From the NCBI RefSeq assembly GCF_000212695.1, contig NC_015514.1:1240001-1304000 (forward strand): a stretch of DNA of 64,000 nucleotides, written 5' to 3'. Shown here piece by piece: positions 26,669-36,439 of this stretch. Position 1 is the first letter of the stretch. Every line of letters starts with the position of its first letter. The DNA is from Cellulomonas fimi ATCC 484. Its GTDB lineage: Bacteria > Actinomycetota > Actinomycetes > Actinomycetales > Cellulomonadaceae. The notes beneath the pieces are model-generated. The model saw only the letters and a program-made list of their open reading frames with translations. It had not been told where the DNA came from and ran no database searches. Made by a program: the position numbers and the translations under genes.

Positions 26669-29600
26669 GTGACGACGACCCCCGCGCTGCGCCTCGTGCG
26701 CCCCGCCCTCGCCGACGGGCCGTCGTCGGGGCCGGGCAGCCGGGTGGTGCTCGACGACGCGCAGGCGGCGGCGGTCGACCGCGCGGTGCACGGGCCGGAC
26801 CCCGCGCTCCTGGTCCTCGGCGCGCCCGGGACGGGCAAGACGACCGTCGCGCTCGAGACGGTCGTCGCCGCGGTCGACGCGGGGCTGTCCCCGCAGGACG
26901 TGCTCGTCGTGTCGGCCGGGCGCCGGGCTGCCGCCGACCTGCGCGACCGGCTCGCGGCCCGGCTGCGCACCACGTCGGGCCGCCCGCTCGTGCAGACCGC
27001 CCCCGCGGTCGCGTTCAGCGTGCTGCGGTCCCGTGCCGCGCTCCTCGGCGACGTGCCGCCCACGCTCGTCGGCGGCGCCGACCAGGACCTGCTGCTCGCC
27101 GAGCTGCTCGCGGGGCACGCGGCGGGCGAGGGCGTCCCCCTGCGCTGGCCCCCGCACGTGCCGGCCGACGTCCCGACCATGCGGGCCTTCCGCGACGAGC
27201 TGCGGGACCTGCTCATGCGCGCGGCGGAGCGGGGTCTCACGCCGGCCGACCTCGCCGACCTCGGGCGGCGTCACGAGCGGCCCGAGTGGGAGACCGCGGC
27301 GCGCGTGTACGAGGAGTACCTCGACGTGCTCGTGCTGCGGTCCGCGACGCCCGACCTGGGCGCCCGCCTCGACCCCGCCGTGGTCGTCGAGGAGGCCGCG
27401 CAGGCCCTCGTGGCCTGGGAGGACGAGGTCGGTGACGTGCCGCGCCCGCGCTGGCGGCTCGTCGTCGTCGACGACCACCAGGAGAGCACGTCCGCGACGG
27501 CCCGGCTGCTGCGCGTGCTCACGGCCGACGGCGCGCGGCTGCTCCTGCTCGCCGACCCCGACACCGCGGTGCAGACGTTCCGCGGCGCGTCACCCGCGCT
27601 CGTCGGGCGCGCACCCGTCGCGGGCGACGGCGACGGCGAGCTGGGTGCCGCGACGCTCGTGCTCGGGACCGTCTGGCGGCACGGGCCCGCGGTGCGCGAG
27701 GTGACCGCGCGGGTCACGGAGCGCATCGGGTCGGTCGGCGCGGTGCAGCACCGGCGCGCCGCCTCGGCGCTCCGGCCGGACCCCGCCGCGCCGCCGCAGG
27801 TGCAGGCCGCCGTGCTCCCGAGCGCGGCGCAGGAGGCGGCGTTCGTGGCGCACACGCTGCGCACCGCGCACCTCGAGCACGGTGTCGGGTGGGACCGGAT
27901 GGCCGTCGTCGCGCGCTCGGGCGGGCAGGTGACGGCGCTGCGGCGCGCGCTGGCCGGCGCGTCGGTCCCGGTGACGGTCGTGGGCAGCGACGTCCCGCTG
28001 CGCGAGGAGCCCGCGGTGCGGCCGCTCCTCGAGGCGGTGCGCGTGGTGGTCGGCGACGCCCCCCTCGACCCGGCGGCCGCGGCGCGGCTCGTGTGCTCCC
28101 CGCTCGGCGGGCTCGACGCGGTCGGGCTGCGCCGGGTGCGGCGCGCGCTGCGGGCCGAGGAGCTCGCGGCCGGTGGGGGGCGCACGAGCGACGTCCTGCT
28201 GGTCGAGGCGCTCGAGGACGTGGGGCGGGTCGCGTCCCTGCCCGCGTCGGTGGCCCGCCCCGTCGCCCGGCTCGCGGAGGTCCTCGCCGCCGGACGGCGC
28301 GCGGCGGAGCGTCCGGGGGCCGACGCCCAGACGGTGCTGTGGTCGCTGTGGCACGCGTCGGGGCTCGCGGAGCCGTGGCGGCGCGCGGCGCTCGTGGGCG
28401 GCGTCGCGGGGGAGCGGGCCGACCGGGACCTCGACGCGGTGCTCGCGCTGTTCCGGGCGGCCGAGACGTTCGTCGACCGGATGCCGCGCGCCACCGCGGG
28501 CGCGTTCGCCGACTGGCTCGCCGCCCAGGACCTGCCGTCGGACTCGCTCGCGGCGGCCGCGCGGCGCCTGGCCGTCCCCGTGCTGACCCCGGCGGGCGCG
28601 GCCGGGCAGGAGTGGGACGTCGTCGTCGTCGCGGGCGTGCAGGACGGCGTCTGGCCCGACCTGCGGCTGCGGGACTCGCTGCTCGGCTCGCAGGCCCTCG
28701 TCGACGTGGTCGCGGACCGCGCCGTCGACGGCACCGACCCGGGTGCGCGTGCCGCGCAGGCTCGTGCGGCGGTGCTGGCCGACGAGCTGCGGTCGTTCGC
28801 GGTCGCGTGCTCCCGCGCCCGCCACCGGCTCGTCGTGACGGCCGTCGCGGACGCCGACCAGCAGCCGTCGCCGTTCCTCGACCTGGTCGAGCCGGCCGAC
28901 GACGAGACGGACCACCGCCGCACCACCGCCCCCGCCGCGGCCGACCTGCGCGGCCTCGTCGCGGAGCTGCGCGGCACCCTCGAGCACGCCGTGGCGTCGG
29001 GCGCCCGCCCGGACCCTGCGGTCGTGCGCACGCTCGCGCGGCTCGCGCGGGAGGGCGTGCCCGGCGCGGACCCGGCGGAGTGGCACGGCCTGGCGGACCC
29101 GACCACCGACTCCCCGCTGTGGGCGGACGACGAGCGTGTCCCCGTGTCCCCGTCCCGCCTCGAGACCGCGCAGCGGTGCGCCCTGCGCTGGGCGCTCGAG
29201 GCCGCGGGCGGCACCGCCGCCGACTCGAGCGGGCAGACGCTCGGGACGCTGGTGCACGCGATCGCGCAGGAGCTGCCCACGGGTACGCGCACGGAGCTCG
29301 CGGCCGAGCTCGACCGGCGCTGGAGCGAGCTCGGGCTCGGCGACGGCTGGCCGGCCCGTGCCACCCGACGACGCGCCGACGCGATGATCGACCGCCTCGC
29401 GGGCTACCTGCAGGGCGCGGGTGCGCCGCTGCTCGTCGAGGGCGGGTTCACGCTGCGCACCGACCGGGCCGTCGTGCGGGGGACCGTGGACCGCGTCGAG
29501 CGGGACCCCGCCGCCCCCGACGACGCCGGCACGCCGGTGCGCGTCGTCGACCTCAAGACCGGCAGCACGGTGCCGAGCAAGGCGAAGGCGGAGGTGAACC

Positions 29601-29902
29601 CGCAGCTCGGGGCCTACCAGCTCGCGGTCGACGGGGGCGCCTTCGCGGAGCTCCCCGCCGACGCGCGCAGCACCGGTGCGGTGCTCGTGTACGTCGGGGC
29701 CGGTTCGAACGCGACCGAGCGGCCGCAGCCCGCGCTCGGCGGCGAGGACGACGGCCCCAGCTGGGCCCGCACGCTCGTCGACGAGGTCGCGGACCGGATG
29801 GCCGCCTCGACGTTCGCCGCCACGACCAACGACCTGTGCGACCGGTGCCCCGTGCGACGGTCCTGCCCGGCACGCACCGAGGGCAGCCAGGTGGTCGCAT
29901 GA
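26669..29902 (+). CDS. adnA: AdnA-like helicase-nuclease subunit
   Basis: 1077 residues. A UvrD-type motor with Walker A GAPGTGKTT (51-59) is fused to a C-terminal RecB-family nuclease with VVDLKTG (about residue 958). A Cys in TAQRCALRW (about 837) and three in LCDRCPVRRSC near the C terminus form the 4-Cys pattern of AddAB-type Fe-S nuclease domains. Walker B reads VVVDDHQE rather than the canonical DExQD, so the motor may be weaker. With AdnB it would resect double-strand breaks. The GTG at 26669 has TGGGAT 7 nt upstream; the ATG of adnB overlaps the stop. Confidence 0.9.
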   Translation: MTTTPALRLVRPALADGPSSGPGSRVVLDDAQAAAVDRAVHGPDPALLVLGAPGTGKTTVALETVVAAVDAGLSPQDVLVVSAGRRAAADLRDRLAARLRTTSGRPLVQTAPAVAFSVLRSRAALLGDVPPTLVGGADQDLLLAELLAGHAAGEGVPLRWPPHVPADVPTMRAFRDELRDLLMRAAERGLTPADLADLGRRHERPEWETAARVYEEYLDVLVLRSATPDLGARLDPAVVVEEAAQALVAWEDEVGDVPRPRWRLVVVDDHQESTSATARLLRVLTADGARLLLLADPDTAVQTFRGASPALVGRAPVAGDGDGELGAATLVLGTVWRHGPAVREVTARVTERIGSVGAVQHRRAASALRPDPAAPPQVQAAVLPSAAQEAAFVAHTLRTAHLEHGVGWDRMAVVARSGGQVTALRRALAGASVPVTVVGSDVPLREEPAVRPLLEAVRVVVGDAPLDPAAAARLVCSPLGGLDAVGLRRVRRALRAEELAAGGGRTSDVLLVEALEDVGRVASLPASVARPVARLAEVLAAGRRAAERPGADAQTVLWSLWHASGLAEPWRRAALVGGVAGERADRDLDAVLALFRAAETFVDRMPRATAGAFADWLAAQDLPSDSLAAAARRLAVPVLTPAGAAGQEWDVVVVAGVQDGVWPDLRLRDSLLGSQALVDVVADRAVDGTDPGARAAQARAAVLADELRSFAVACSRARHRLVVTAVADADQQPSPFLDLVEPADDETDHRRTTAPAAADLRGLVAELRGTLEHAVASGARPDPAVVRTLARLAREGVPGADPAEWHGLADPTTDSPLWADDERVPVSPSRLETAQRCALRWALEAAGGTAADSSGQTLGTLVHAIAQELPTGTRTELAAELDRRWSELGLGDGWPARATRRRADAMIDRLAGYLQGAGAPLLVEGGFTLRTDRAVVRGTVDRVERDPAAPDDAGTPVRVVDLKTGSTVPSKAKAEVNPQLGAYQLAVDGGAFAELPADARSTGAVLVYVGAGSNATERPQPALGGEDDGPSWARTLVDEVADRMAASTFAATTNDLCDRCPVRRSCPARTEGSQVVA

Positions 29903-32900
29903 GCCTGCTGCCCGCCGCCCGCATCGCCGCGCTCGTCGGCCAGCCGCCGCCGACCCCCGAGCAGGAGCGCGTCGTCGAGGCGCCGTTGTCCCCGGCGCTC
30001 GTCGTCGCCGGTGCGGGATCCGGCAAGACCGAGACGATGGCGGCGCGCGTGGTCTGGCTGCTCGCGAACGGGCTGGTCGCGCCCGAGCAGGTGCTGGGGC
30101 TGACCTTCACCCGCAAGGCCGCGGCGGAGCTCGCCGAGCGCGTGCGGCGGCGGCTTCGCCGGCTCGCCCGGGCGGCGGCGCAGGAGGGCGTCGAGCTGCC
30201 CGGCGGTGCCGCGCTCGCCGGGACCACGGGCGACGTGCTCGGCAGCCTCGCCCGGCCGACGGTCGCGACGTACAACGCGTACGCGTCGTCGCTCGTCACC
30301 GACCACGCGCTGCGGCTCGGCCTCGACCCGTCCGCGCGCCTGCTCGGCGAGGCGGCGCAGTGGCAGCTCGCGCACGAGGTCGTCGAGGCGTGGACGGGCG
30401 ACGTCGACACCGACGCGGCCGTCTCGACCGTCGTCGACGCCGTGCTGTCGCTGTGCGGCGCGCTCGACGAGCACCTGCTGACGCCCGCGCAGGCGCAGAG
30501 CGGGATCGCCGAGATCGTCGAGGCCATCGCGGCGACGCCCGACGGACCGGGCCGGCGCCGGGAGCCGTACCGTGACGTGCAGGCGCTCGTGCGGCTGCTC
30601 GGCGAGCGCTCGCGCGTGCTCGACCTCGTCGCCGAGTACCGCGAGCGCAAGCGCGCGGCGGACGCGATCGACTTCGGGGACCAGGTCGCGCTGGCGGCCC
30701 GGCTGGCCCGCGACGTGCCGGAGGTCGCGGCCGGTGAGCGCGACCGGTTCCGGGTCGTGCTGCTCGACGAGTACCAGGACACGTCCTACGCGCAGCTGAC
30801 CCTGCTCGGCGCGCTGTTCGGCGACGGGCACCCCGTCACGGCCGTCGGCGACCCGCACCAGTCGATCTACGGCTGGCGCGGCGCGAGCGCGGGCGGCCTC
30901 GAGAGCTTCCCGACGTCGTTCCCGGCGGTCGACGCGGACGGCCGCCGCCGGCCCGCCGACGTGCACGTGCTGTCGACGTCGTGGCGCAACGACCGTCGCA
31001 TCCTCGACGCCGCGAACGTCGTCGCCGGGCCGTTGCGCGCCGCCGCCGCGCGCGTCGAGGTGCCGGTGCTCGCGGCCCGGCCCGGGGCGGGTGACGGACG
31101 CGTGCACGCGCACGTCGCGGACACGGTCGAGGACGAGGCGCGCGCGGTCGCGGAGTTCGTGGCTGCGCGGTGGCGTCCCGCGTCGCCCGGGACGGAGCGC
31201 GTGACCGCGGCCGTGCTGTGCCGCAAGCGTTCGCAGTTCCCGGCGGTCCAGCGCGCGCTGCGCGCCGCCGGGCTCCCCGTCGAGGTCGTCGGGCTCGGCG
31301 GGCTGCTGGCGACGCCCGAGGTCGTCGACCTGGTCGCCGCCCTGCAGGCCGCGCACGACCCGTCGCGCGGGGACGCCCTCATGCGGCTGCTCACCGGGGG
31401 CCGCACGCGCCTGGGCGCGGCCGACCTGCACGCGCTCGGGGCCTGGGCCGACGAGCTCGCGGGGCGTGCCGGTCGCCGCGCGGGGAGGGACACGGGTGTG
31501 CAGGCGGACGTGGTCGACGAGCGCAGCATCGTCGACGCGCTCGACGACCTGCCCCGCTCCGGGTGGCGCAGCCGGAACGGCCGCGAGCTCAGCGACGCGG
31601 GCCGCGCCCGCCTGGCCGAGCTCGCCCGGCTGCTGACGGCCCTGCGGTCGCACACCTACCTCGCCGTCCCCGAGCTGGTCGCCGAGGCCGAGCGCCTGCT
31701 GGGACTCGACATCGAGGTCGCGGCCCGCGCGGGCACGACCCCCGGCCGGGCGCGGGCCAACCTCGACGCGTTCCGCGACGTCGCGGTCGAGTTCGCGCGC
31801 ACCGCGGACCACCCGACCCTCGGCGGCTTCCTCACGTGGCTCGACGCGGCGGAGGTGCGCGAGAGCGGCCTCGACATGCCCGTCGCCGAGCCCGACCCGG
31901 ACGCGGTGCAGGTCATCACGATCCATGCCGCCAAGGGGCTCGAGTGGGACGTCGTCGCGGTGGCCGGGCTCGTGGACGGCATCCTGCCCGCGACGCGCAC
32001 GCGCGGGCAGGACGGCCCGAAGGACTCGGCGTGGCTCACCGGGCTCGGCACGCTGCCGTACCCGCTGCGCGGTGACCGTCACGACCTGCCCGTCCTAGCG
32101 TACGCCGGCGCGGCGGACCACAAGGACCTCGACGAGCGGCGCAAGCAGTTCCTCCTCGACGCGGGCCTGCACCAGGTGGCCGAGGAGCGTCGCCTCGCCT
32201 ACGTCGCGCTCACGCGCGCGCGCAGCGACCTGCTGCTCACCGCGGCGTGGTGGGGCGACTCGGCCAGGCCGCGTGAGCTCTCGTCGTTCCTCGAGGAGCT
32301 CGCCGAGGCGGGCGTCGTCGGGTCCGGGTCGTGGGTCGAGCGGCCCGAGCAAGGCGTCGGCAACCCGCGCGACGAGCTCGTGCTGACCGCGCAGTGGCCC
32401 GCCGACCCGTTCGCGGTCGACGGCGGCCCGGGTCGGCGCCCCGCCGTCGAGGCGGCGGCCACGCTCGTGCGCGACGCCCTCGCGGCGGGCGCGGACTCGA
32501 GCGGGCAGCCCGGCGGGTCGCGGTGGGAGGACCTGGCGGACCGGCTGCTCGCGGAGCAGGAGCGGGTGCGGCGCCCGGAGCGCGGCGTCGAGCTGCCCGC
32601 GCACCTGTCCGCGTCGTCGCTCGTTCGCCTGCACGCCGACCCGGCGGAGTTCGCGCGCGGCCTGCGCCGCCCGGTCCCGCGCGAGCCGTCCCCCCAGGCC
32701 CGGCGCGGCACCCGCTTCCACGCCTGGGTCGAGGGCTGGTACGGGGCGGCGACGCTCGTCGACCTCGACGCGCTGCCGGGGGCCGACGACGACTCGGACC
32801 TGGTCGACCTGGAGGAGGCGGCCCTGCGCGCGTCCTTCCTGCGCACGCCGTGGGCGGACCGCAGCCCGCTGGCGATCGAGGTGGACGTCGAGACGTCGGT

Positions 32901-33399
32901 CGACGGCTACGTGCTGCGCTCGCGGATCGACGCCGTGTTCGCCGACGACGAGGCCGGGCGCGAGGCCGCGCCGCAGCCCGCCGGAGCGGGCGCCGGCGCG
33001 GCCGTGCGGCCCGTCGTCGTGGTCGACTGGAAGACGGGCGCGCCGCCGTCCGACCCGGCGGCGCGCGCGTCCCGCGAGCTGCAGCTCGCCGTCTACCGGC
33101 TCGCGTGGTCGCGCTGGACGGGCACCCCGCTGGATCTCGTGCGCGCCGCGTTCTGCTACGTGGGGACGGGGGAGACCGTGTACCCGGAGCGGCTGCTCGC
33201 GGAGCCCGAGATCACGGACCTGCTGCGCCGCGCGACGGCCGCGTCCGCGCAGGCGCCGGGGGACGGACCGGCCCGTGGCGTCGGGCGCACCCGCTCGGCG
33301 CCGTCCAACGTGGACCGCGGCGGTGCCAACCCGGCCGTCCCCGGGCGTGCGACCGAGTCGCAGTCCCGGCGTGCACCGGCGCCGCCGGACCGCCCGTAG
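29899..33399 (+). CDS. adnB: AdnB-like helicase-nuclease subunit
   Basis: 1166 residues. Complete UvrD-type motor: Walker A GAGSGKTE (38-45), Walker B VLLDEYQDTSY, motif III-like GDPHQSIYGWRG, HAAKGLEWD and YVALTRAR. A C-terminal RecB-like nuclease carries VVVDWKTG (about residue 1041) but no Cys cluster. The final ~60 residues are low-complexity. In mycobacteria AdnB is the lead motor of the break-resecting AdnAB complex; the canonical motifs here fit that. Coupled to adnA by an ATGA overlap. Confidence 0.92.
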   Translation: MSLLPAARIAALVGQPPPTPEQERVVEAPLSPALVVAGAGSGKTETMAARVVWLLANGLVAPEQVLGLTFTRKAAAELAERVRRRLRRLARAAAQEGVELPGGAALAGTTGDVLGSLARPTVATYNAYASSLVTDHALRLGLDPSARLLGEAAQWQLAHEVVEAWTGDVDTDAAVSTVVDAVLSLCGALDEHLLTPAQAQSGIAEIVEAIAATPDGPGRRREPYRDVQALVRLLGERSRVLDLVAEYRERKRAADAIDFGDQVALAARLARDVPEVAAGERDRFRVVLLDEYQDTSYAQLTLLGALFGDGHPVTAVGDPHQSIYGWRGASAGGLESFPTSFPAVDADGRRRPADVHVLSTSWRNDRRILDAANVVAGPLRAAAARVEVPVLAARPGAGDGRVHAHVADTVEDEARAVAEFVAARWRPASPGTERVTAAVLCRKRSQFPAVQRALRAAGLPVEVVGLGGLLATPEVVDLVAALQAAHDPSRGDALMRLLTGGRTRLGAADLHALGAWADELAGRAGRRAGRDTGVQADVVDERSIVDALDDLPRSGWRSRNGRELSDAGRARLAELARLLTALRSHTYLAVPELVAEAERLLGLDIEVAARAGTTPGRARANLDAFRDVAVEFARTADHPTLGGFLTWLDAAEVRESGLDMPVAEPDPDAVQVITIHAAKGLEWDVVAVAGLVDGILPATRTRGQDGPKDSAWLTGLGTLPYPLRGDRHDLPVLAYAGAADHKDLDERRKQFLLDAGLHQVAEERRLAYVALTRARSDLLLTAAWWGDSARPRELSSFLEELAEAGVVGSGSWVERPEQGVGNPRDELVLTAQWPADPFAVDGGPGRRPAVEAAATLVRDALAAGADSSGQPGGSRWEDLADRLLAEQERVRRPERGVELPAHLSASSLVRLHADPAEFARGLRRPVPREPSPQARRGTRFHAWVEGWYGAATLVDLDALPGADDDSDLVDLEEAALRASFLRTPWADRSPLAIEVDVETSVDGYVLRSRIDAVFADDEAGREAAPQPAGAGAGAAVRPVVVVDWKTGAPPSDPAARASRELQLAVYRLAWSRWTGTPLDLVRAAFCYVGTGETVYPERLLAEPEITDLLRRATAASAQAPGDGPARGVGRTRSAPSNVDRGGANPAVPGRATESQSRRAPAPPDRP

Positions 33400-33418
33400 A
33401 CGTCCGGTCGCGACCCCG

Positions 33419-33739
33419 TCAGCCGTGCATCGACGAGACGTCGGCGGTGTGGTCCGCGCGGACGTGCCGCACCGACGCCACGCACGCCGGACCGTCGATC
33501 TCGACCGCCGGGGGCCCGTCCGCCGCGACGACGACCCCCGTGCCCAGGCAGTCCTCCGTCTCGACGACCGCACGTCTCCCGGCGCCGACCTCGACGGCGG
33601 CGGCGCCCACGAGGCTCACGCTCACGGCGGTGTCGCTCTCGTTGACGACGGCGAAGCCGTCCGGGCTCCGGTCCGAGCAGCCGGCCGTGACGGCGACCGT
33701 GACGACGTGCGTCACGGCGAGGGCGGGCTGGCGTCGCAC
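33419..33739 (-). CDS. Small putative lipoprotein
   Basis: 106 residues from a GTG with GAGG six bases upstream. The N terminus is a short signal peptide ending VTAGC, a plausible lipobox, followed by a beta-rich segment (FAVVNESDTAVSVSLVG) and two further Cys (EDCLG, PACVAS). It sits between adnB and the phosphotransferase-like gene where mycobacteria have a different gene. I do not recognise it; ribosome site and signal peptide argue it is real. Confidence 0.55.
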   Translation of the reverse strand: MRRQPALAVTHVVTVAVTAGCSDRSPDGFAVVNESDTAVSVSLVGAAAVEVGAGRRAVVETEDCLGTGVVVAADGPPAVEIDGPACVASVRHVRADHTADVSSMHG

Positions 33740-33844
33740 GGGTCTCCTCGCGTCGGGCCGGCAGAGGCCGCCGGACGGCGGGATCCTGCCGGACGCGGCC
33801 CCCGACGCGCCAGGGCGTCCCGCGGACCTGGGCCGGCGGGTGGG

Positions 33845-34786
33845 TCAGGCGTAGGAGGCCGACTCCGCCTCGACGGCCTGGGTGTGCTCGTCGAGGTCCT
33901 CGAGCATCGCCACGGCGTCCTCGACGACCTCGTCGTCGCCGCTGCGCACGCCGTACAGGAGCCAGCGGGCGAGGGCGAGCTCGCCCGCGAGGAACGCGCG
34001 TCGCTGCAGGTGCGGGTCCGTGAGCTCGGTGCGGCGCAGCAGGTACGCCTCCAAGACGCAGTCGGCCACCTCGGGCGCGGCGGCGACGAGCAGCCACGCG
34101 AGGTCGTCGGCAGGGTCGGCGACGACCGCGTCGCCCCAGCCGAGGATCCCGCTGACGCGGCCCTCGTGGACGAGGACCCGGTCGGCGGACAGGTCGCCGT
34201 GCACGACCGTCGGCCGGAAGCGCCACAGCGCGACGTCCTCGAGCTGCCCCTCCCACCGGCGCAGCAGCGCGGGCGGGACCTTGCCGGTGCGGGCCGCCTC
34301 GTCGACCTCCGCCTGGCGGCGCTGGCGGTACTCGGTGGCCTCGTAGACCGGCAGCCCGGCGTTCTCGACGGTCGCGGTGGGCAGCTCGTGCAGCGCGGCG
34401 AGCGCGCGCCCGACGTCCGCGGCGAGCCCCGGGCCGGGTGTGAGCGTCTCGACGCGCAGCGGTGCGCCGGGGATCTCGGCGTGCACGGCGGCGCGCCCGC
34501 CCTCGGGCAGGTGCGCGAACCCGACGGGCTGGGGGACGGCGAACGGCAGGCGTCCGGCCTCGGCGTGCTCCGCGAGCGCCCCCAGCAGCTCGACCTCGGC
34601 CTCGAGCGCGGCACCGGCGGCGGCGCTGCCCGGCGCGCGGACCACCCACCGGCGGCGCTGGGCGTCGATGACGACGGCGACGTCGTAGTCCGTGCCGGGC
34701 TGCGGCGGACGGCGGACGTCGTACGCGTCCAGGCCCGGGACGGCGACCGTCGCCAGGGCGGCGAGGGCGAGGGGGGAGCGTGGCAC
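33845..34786 (-). CDS. Aminoglycoside/macrolide phosphotransferase-like protein with degenerate active site
   Basis: 313 residues with the APH kinase fold: N lobe with RRWVVRAPG (lysine or arginine of the ATP site) and C lobe with VVHGDLSADRV and GILGWGDAVV. In active APH enzymes the first is HxDxxxxN and the second D-F/W-x-D; here the Asn is Arg and the first Asp is Gly. Catalytic-loop Asp (HGD) is kept. It could be inactive or act differently. TACCCT ends 7 nt before the GTG. Divergent from nudC. Confidence 0.8.
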   Translation of the reverse strand: MPRSPLALAALATVAVPGLDAYDVRRPPQPGTDYDVAVVIDAQRRRWVVRAPGSAAAGAALEAEVELLGALAEHAEAGRLPFAVPQPVGFAHLPEGGRAAVHAEIPGAPLRVETLTPGPGLAADVGRALAALHELPTATVENAGLPVYEATEYRQRRQAEVDEAARTGKVPPALLRRWEGQLEDVALWRFRPTVVHGDLSADRVLVHEGRVSGILGWGDAVVADPADDLAWLLVAAAPEVADCVLEAYLLRRTELTDPHLQRRAFLAGELALARWLLYGVRSGDDEVVEDAVAMLEDLDEHTQAVEAESASYA

Positions 34787-34984
34787 GTCGACCAGGGTAG
34801 GTCGGTGCGTCGCCGCGCGGGTCGTCGTCCCGCGGCGTGTCGGTCCCCTTCGTCCGTCGCGCGCGTTTCGTCCCCGCCGCGCCGGCGCCCGCGAGCGGGG
34901 CCCGCCGGGCACCCGACGTGCGGCGGCGGACGTCTCCTGCCTGTCCGCGTCCCGGCCCGTGCCGCCGTCGTCGCCCGCTCCGCG

Positions 34985-34990
34985 TACGGT
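34985..34990 (+). promoter_or_regulatory. -10-like element TACGGT of nudC
   Basis: TACGGT ends 6 nt before the GTG at 34997 and there is no ribosome site, consistent with a leaderless transcript. Confidence 0.5.
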
Positions 34991-34996
34991 GTCGGC

Positions 34997-36112
34997 GTGA
35001 TCGTCGACGAGCTGCCCCTGTCCCGTGCCTCGGTGGACAGGGCGGCCGAGCGTCGCGGTGACGGCGTGCAGGCCGCGCTCTCGACGTCCACCACCCGGGT
35101 CCTGCTGGTCGACGACGGCGCGGTCGTCACGACCGTCGACGGTGCCCTCGCGCTCGTCACCGTCGACGAGGCGCAGGCGCTCGCGGGTGCCGTCGCGACG
35201 GGCGACGCGTCCTCGGGCGCCGAGGTGCACGGGGTCGGCGGGCGCGAGCTCGGCGGGCGCGAGGTCGGCGGGCACGCGGACCACGCCGGTGCGTCCGACG
35301 TCGACGCGCCGGACGCGGCCGACGACGCGTGGCTGCTGCTGGGCCGTGACGACGAGGGCACGACCTTCCTCGCGCGCCGCGTGCTCGGGCGCCGGGCCGC
35401 GCCGCCGACGGGCTCCGCCTCGGACGTGCTCGTGCACGCTCCGGCGTCCGCCGACGAGGTGCCGCCCGCGGCCGTCCTCCCGCCGGGGACCGCCTGGTCG
35501 CCGCTGCGGGTCGTCGGTGCGGCGCTGTCGGCGCGCGACGCGGGGCTCGCGACGGCGGCCGTGGCGCTCGACGCCTGGCACGCGCGCCACCCGCGCTGCC
35601 CGCGGTGCGGAGCGGTGACGGTCTCCGTCCAGGCGGGCTGGGTGCGCCGCTGCGTCGCGGACGGCTCCGAGCACTACCCGCGGACCGACCCGGCCGTGAT
35701 CATGGCGGTCCTCGACGAGCAGGACCGGATCCTGCTGGCGCACGCGGCGGCATGGCCCGCGGGCCGCTGGTCGACGCTCGCGGGCTTCGTCGAGCCCGGT
35801 GAGTCCCTGGAGCACGCGGTCCGGCGCGAGGTCGCCGAGGAGACGGGCGTCGTCGTCGGCGACGTGGAGTACCGGGGGAGCCAGCCGTGGCCGTTCCCGG
35901 CGTCGCTCATGGTGGCGTTCCGCGCGCGGGCGCGCTCCACCGCCGTCACGGCGGACGGCGTCGAGGTTCTCGACGCGCGCTGGTTCAGCCGGGACGACCT
36001 GCGCGCGGCCGTCGCGGCGGGCGAGGTCGTCCCGCCCGGGCCGGCGTCGATCGCCCGGGCGCTCGTCGAGGACTGGCTGGGCGAGCCGCTGCGGGAGCCG
36101 ACGGCCTGGTGA
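34997..36112 (+). CDS. nudC: NAD+ diphosphatase NudC
   Basis: 371 residues. It hydrolyses NAD(H), and in characterised members removes NAD caps from RNA. A variable N domain precedes a zinc ribbon (CPRCG...RRC, with the fourth Cys replaced, as in other actinobacterial members I know), the Nudix box GFVEPGESLEHAVRREVAEE and the NudC signature SQPWPFPASLM. Position matches Rv3199c. Residues about 75-100 are an unusual Gly/Ala/Asp-rich insert. Confidence 0.94.
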   Translation: MIVDELPLSRASVDRAAERRGDGVQAALSTSTTRVLLVDDGAVVTTVDGALALVTVDEAQALAGAVATGDASSGAEVHGVGGRELGGREVGGHADHAGASDVDAPDAADDAWLLLGRDDEGTTFLARRVLGRRAAPPTGSASDVLVHAPASADEVPPAAVLPPGTAWSPLRVVGAALSARDAGLATAAVALDAWHARHPRCPRCGAVTVSVQAGWVRRCVADGSEHYPRTDPAVIMAVLDEQDRILLAHAAAWPAGRWSTLAGFVEPGESLEHAVRREVAEETGVVVGDVEYRGSQPWPFPASLMVAFRARARSTAVTADGVEVLDARWFSRDDLRAAVAAGEVVPPGPASIARALVEDWLGEPLREPTAW

Positions 36113-36175
36113 CCGCCGCCCTCGGCCCGTCGTCCGGGCCGGGGTGATCGCGCGCGCGACGGCCGCGGTCGCGGC

Positions 36176-36439
36176 TCAGGCGCCGAGGCGCTCGCGGACC
36201 TGCACCAGCGACGGGTTGGTGAGCGCGCCGCCGTCGGGGAACACGACGGTCGGGACGGTGCGGTTGCCGCCGTTGACCGACTCCACGTACTGCGCCGCGT
36301 CGGGGTCCTGCTCGACGTCGACCTCGGTGTACCCGATGCCGGCCGAGTCCAGCTGCTTCTTCAGCCGGTGGCAGTACCCGCACCACGTCGTGGAGTACAT
36401 CGTCACGGTGCCGGCCTGGGGCAAGGTCTCGGTGGTCAT
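36176..36439 (-). CDS. mrx1: Mycoredoxin / glutaredoxin-like protein
   Basis: 87 residues, thioredoxin fold with the active site TWCGYC and cis-Pro TVPTVVF. Mycoredoxins reduce mycothiol mixed disulfides, the thiol system of actinobacteria. It matches Rv3198A in sequence type and position (next to uvrD2). GAGG lies four bases before the ATG. Divergent from uvrD2. Confidence 0.92.
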   Translation of the reverse strand: MTTETLPQAGTVTMYSTTWCGYCHRLKKQLDSAGIGYTEVDVEQDPDAAQYVESVNGGNRTVPTVVFPDGGALTNPSLVQVRERLGA

